Shown: piece by piece, positions 13,069-13,653 of the stretch | Layout: every line of letters starts with the position of its first letter | How positions within the stretch are numbered: the first letter of the stretch is position 1 | NCBI GenBank assembly: GCA_044338255.1 | Contig: JBIILZ010000106.1 | Span: 1 to 13,653, forward strand | Source of the DNA: CAIUVD01 sp044338255 | Lineage (GTDB): Bacteria; Planctomycetota; UBA11346 | Direction of reading: 5' to 3' | DNA length: 13,653 nucleotides | Program-made: the position numbers and the translations under genes | The notes under the pieces: model-generated | Database searches by the model: none | What the model saw: only the letters and a program-made list of their open reading frames with translations | What the model was told of the DNA's origin: nothing

Positions 13069-13572
13069 ATGCGCCTTTCCTTACTGCTTTCCGGCCTCCT
13101 CCTGACCACCCATGGCGTCCTCCTGATGCCCGCCGCCAGCGCGGCGGATCCCGATGGACTTCCCCTGTTGGACTGGGAAGCACGGCATCAGCCCCCGCTG
13201 CCCCCCACCTGCGAGTCCCTGGGGGAGGCGGCCCTACGCGCGGCGCGAACCTGGGCCGGGGAGGCGGGTCATGGCACCTGGGATCCGACCCAGGCAGCCC
13301 GAGCCACCACGGCGTTCCATGTGATCGGCTGGGCCCTGCCCCGGGCCCCGGGACTACCGCCGGAACCGGCCGCCACGGGGTGGTGGGCGGCGGATCCGAC
13401 CCAGGCCGCTGCCGCAATGTACTTGATCGGCAGCTGGCCGGGTCAGCCGGCGGTGGTCACCGACGGCCGACTGAGTCTCACCCATCCACGGACGCACGAG
13501 GTCGGGGACGCCACCGTCGACGGCATGCGTTTACGGATCAACGGCGAGGCCCTAGGAGCCTGTCGGGAATAG
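13069..13572 (+). CDS. Small secreted protein of unknown function
   Basis: 167 residues, family not recognised. A signal peptide is clear: MRLSLLLSGLLL, a hydrophobic core, and a likely cut after ASA (residue 25). The mature part is rich in Ala, Pro, Trp and Gly. The segment WDPTQAARATTAFHVIGW (71-88) recurs in shortened form as ADPTQAAAAMYLIGSW (108-123), suggesting a duplicated structural unit. Only two cysteines (C48 and C165) remain after cleavage, and they could pair. The coding strand has high third-position GC like the neighbours, which supports a real gene. The ATG at 13069 follows a weak AGG. The last codons (GACRE and the TAG) lie where the downstream sequence starts to look like a repeat-element edge, so the natural C-terminus may differ. 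The group II intron domain V lies just upstream on the other strand. Confidence 0.6.
   Translation: MRLSLLLSGLLLTTHGVLLMPAASAADPDGLPLLDWEARHQPPLPPTCESLGEAALRAARTWAGEAGHGTWDPTQAARATTAFHVIGWALPRAPGLPPEPAATGWWAADPTQAAAAMYLIGSWPGQPAVVTDGRLSLTHPRTHEVGDATVDGMRLRINGEALGACRE
13281..13406 (+). repeat. Exact 15-bp direct repeat inside the secreted-protein gene
   Basis: GGATCCGACCCAGGC occurs at 13281-13295 and again at 13392-13406, 111 bp (37 codons) apart and in the same frame, encoding DPTQA both times. Such exact nucleotide identity suggests a fairly recent internal duplication or gene conversion. Confidence 0.7.
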
Positions 13573-13653
13573 ATTCGGTCGGCTGACTCGGTCTCGTACG
13601 GCATCTCCGGCGTTGGCAAAACGGTCAGATAGCTCCCGCTATCCGCCCGCTTT
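13557..13653. other. Right edge: possible terminal region of a repeat or insertion element
   Basis: Apart from the last codons of the secreted-protein gene, no gene is seen here. GAGCCTGTCGGGAATAG starts inside those last codons and has the look of an insertion-sequence end. A perfect hairpin, GATAGC-TCCC-GCTATC, lies at 13628-13643. On the minus strand a short frame encodes PYETESADRIYSRQAP, a kind of peptide I associate with repeated non-coding sequence in bacterial genomes. This is recollection, not a match. The window ends before a transposase could appear. Confidence 0.2.

Noticed and set aside
12944..13417. 157-codon minus-strand frame opposite the secreted-protein gene
   Set aside because: The Pro/Arg-rich product has no domain. 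Its C-terminal residues (EEPYAVIPRVRICA) are just the group II intron domain V read as codons.
1..13653. CRISPR arrays, tRNA or rRNA genes, defence or toxin-antitoxin modules
   Set aside because: I looked for regularly spaced repeats, cloverleaf-like segments and typical small paired genes, and found none.

Overview
The window is 13.6 kb of GC-rich bacterial chromosome holding ordinary housekeeping genes. At both ends, and in one internal gap, there are traces of broken or mobile DNA. No ribosomal RNA or marker gene fixes the taxon. The gene set is a DsbD-type periplasmic redox exporter, a SpoIID/LytB-like protein outside any sporulation locus, an orphan sigma-54 activator, and an AspRS with the histidine found in non-discriminating enzymes. 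This suggests a diderm from a deep lineage; Planctomycetes or another PVC phylum is my guess, held with low confidence.

Layout. Positions 1-299 hold a broken 3' end of a Bax inhibitor-1/YccA-type membrane protein behind unrelated sequence that contains a perfect hairpin. A 12-bp inverted repeat at 308-337 separates it from a long minus-strand block. In transcription order that block is hupE-like nickel permease (4815-5435), cyclophilin (4265-4717), pyrE (3467-4213), a SpoIID-domain protein (1981-3462), tgt (824-1984) and rnhA (336-821). The last four are tightly packed, with gaps of 4 nt, a 4-nt GTGA overlap and 2 nt, so they look like one operon. A GC-rich hairpin separates the cyclophilin gene from pyrE.

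The gap upstream of hupE (5436-5740) carries what looks like the orphan C-terminal tail of a methyl-accepting chemotaxis protein. Next come asd (minus, 5741-6781), a divergent stand-alone STAS protein (plus, 6909-7355), and a DsbD-family protein (minus, 7363-9303) that converges on the STAS gene with 7 nt between. aspS (plus, 9395-11227) diverges from dsbD, and a sigma-54-dependent activator (plus, 11383-12879) follows it. The right end (12880-13653) holds a long AT-rich palindrome, a group II intron domain V on the minus strand with no maturase gene in view, a small secreted protein of unknown function, and a tail that may be the edge of a repeat element.

No coherent new multi-gene system is visible. 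The points most worth checking are: a Tgt in which all three zinc-ligand cysteines are replaced by Thr/Ser/Ser; a DsbD whose thioredoxin domain lies before the membrane domain instead of at the C-terminus; the orphan group II intron domain V; and short in-frame tandem repeats in hupE, pyrE and dsbD.
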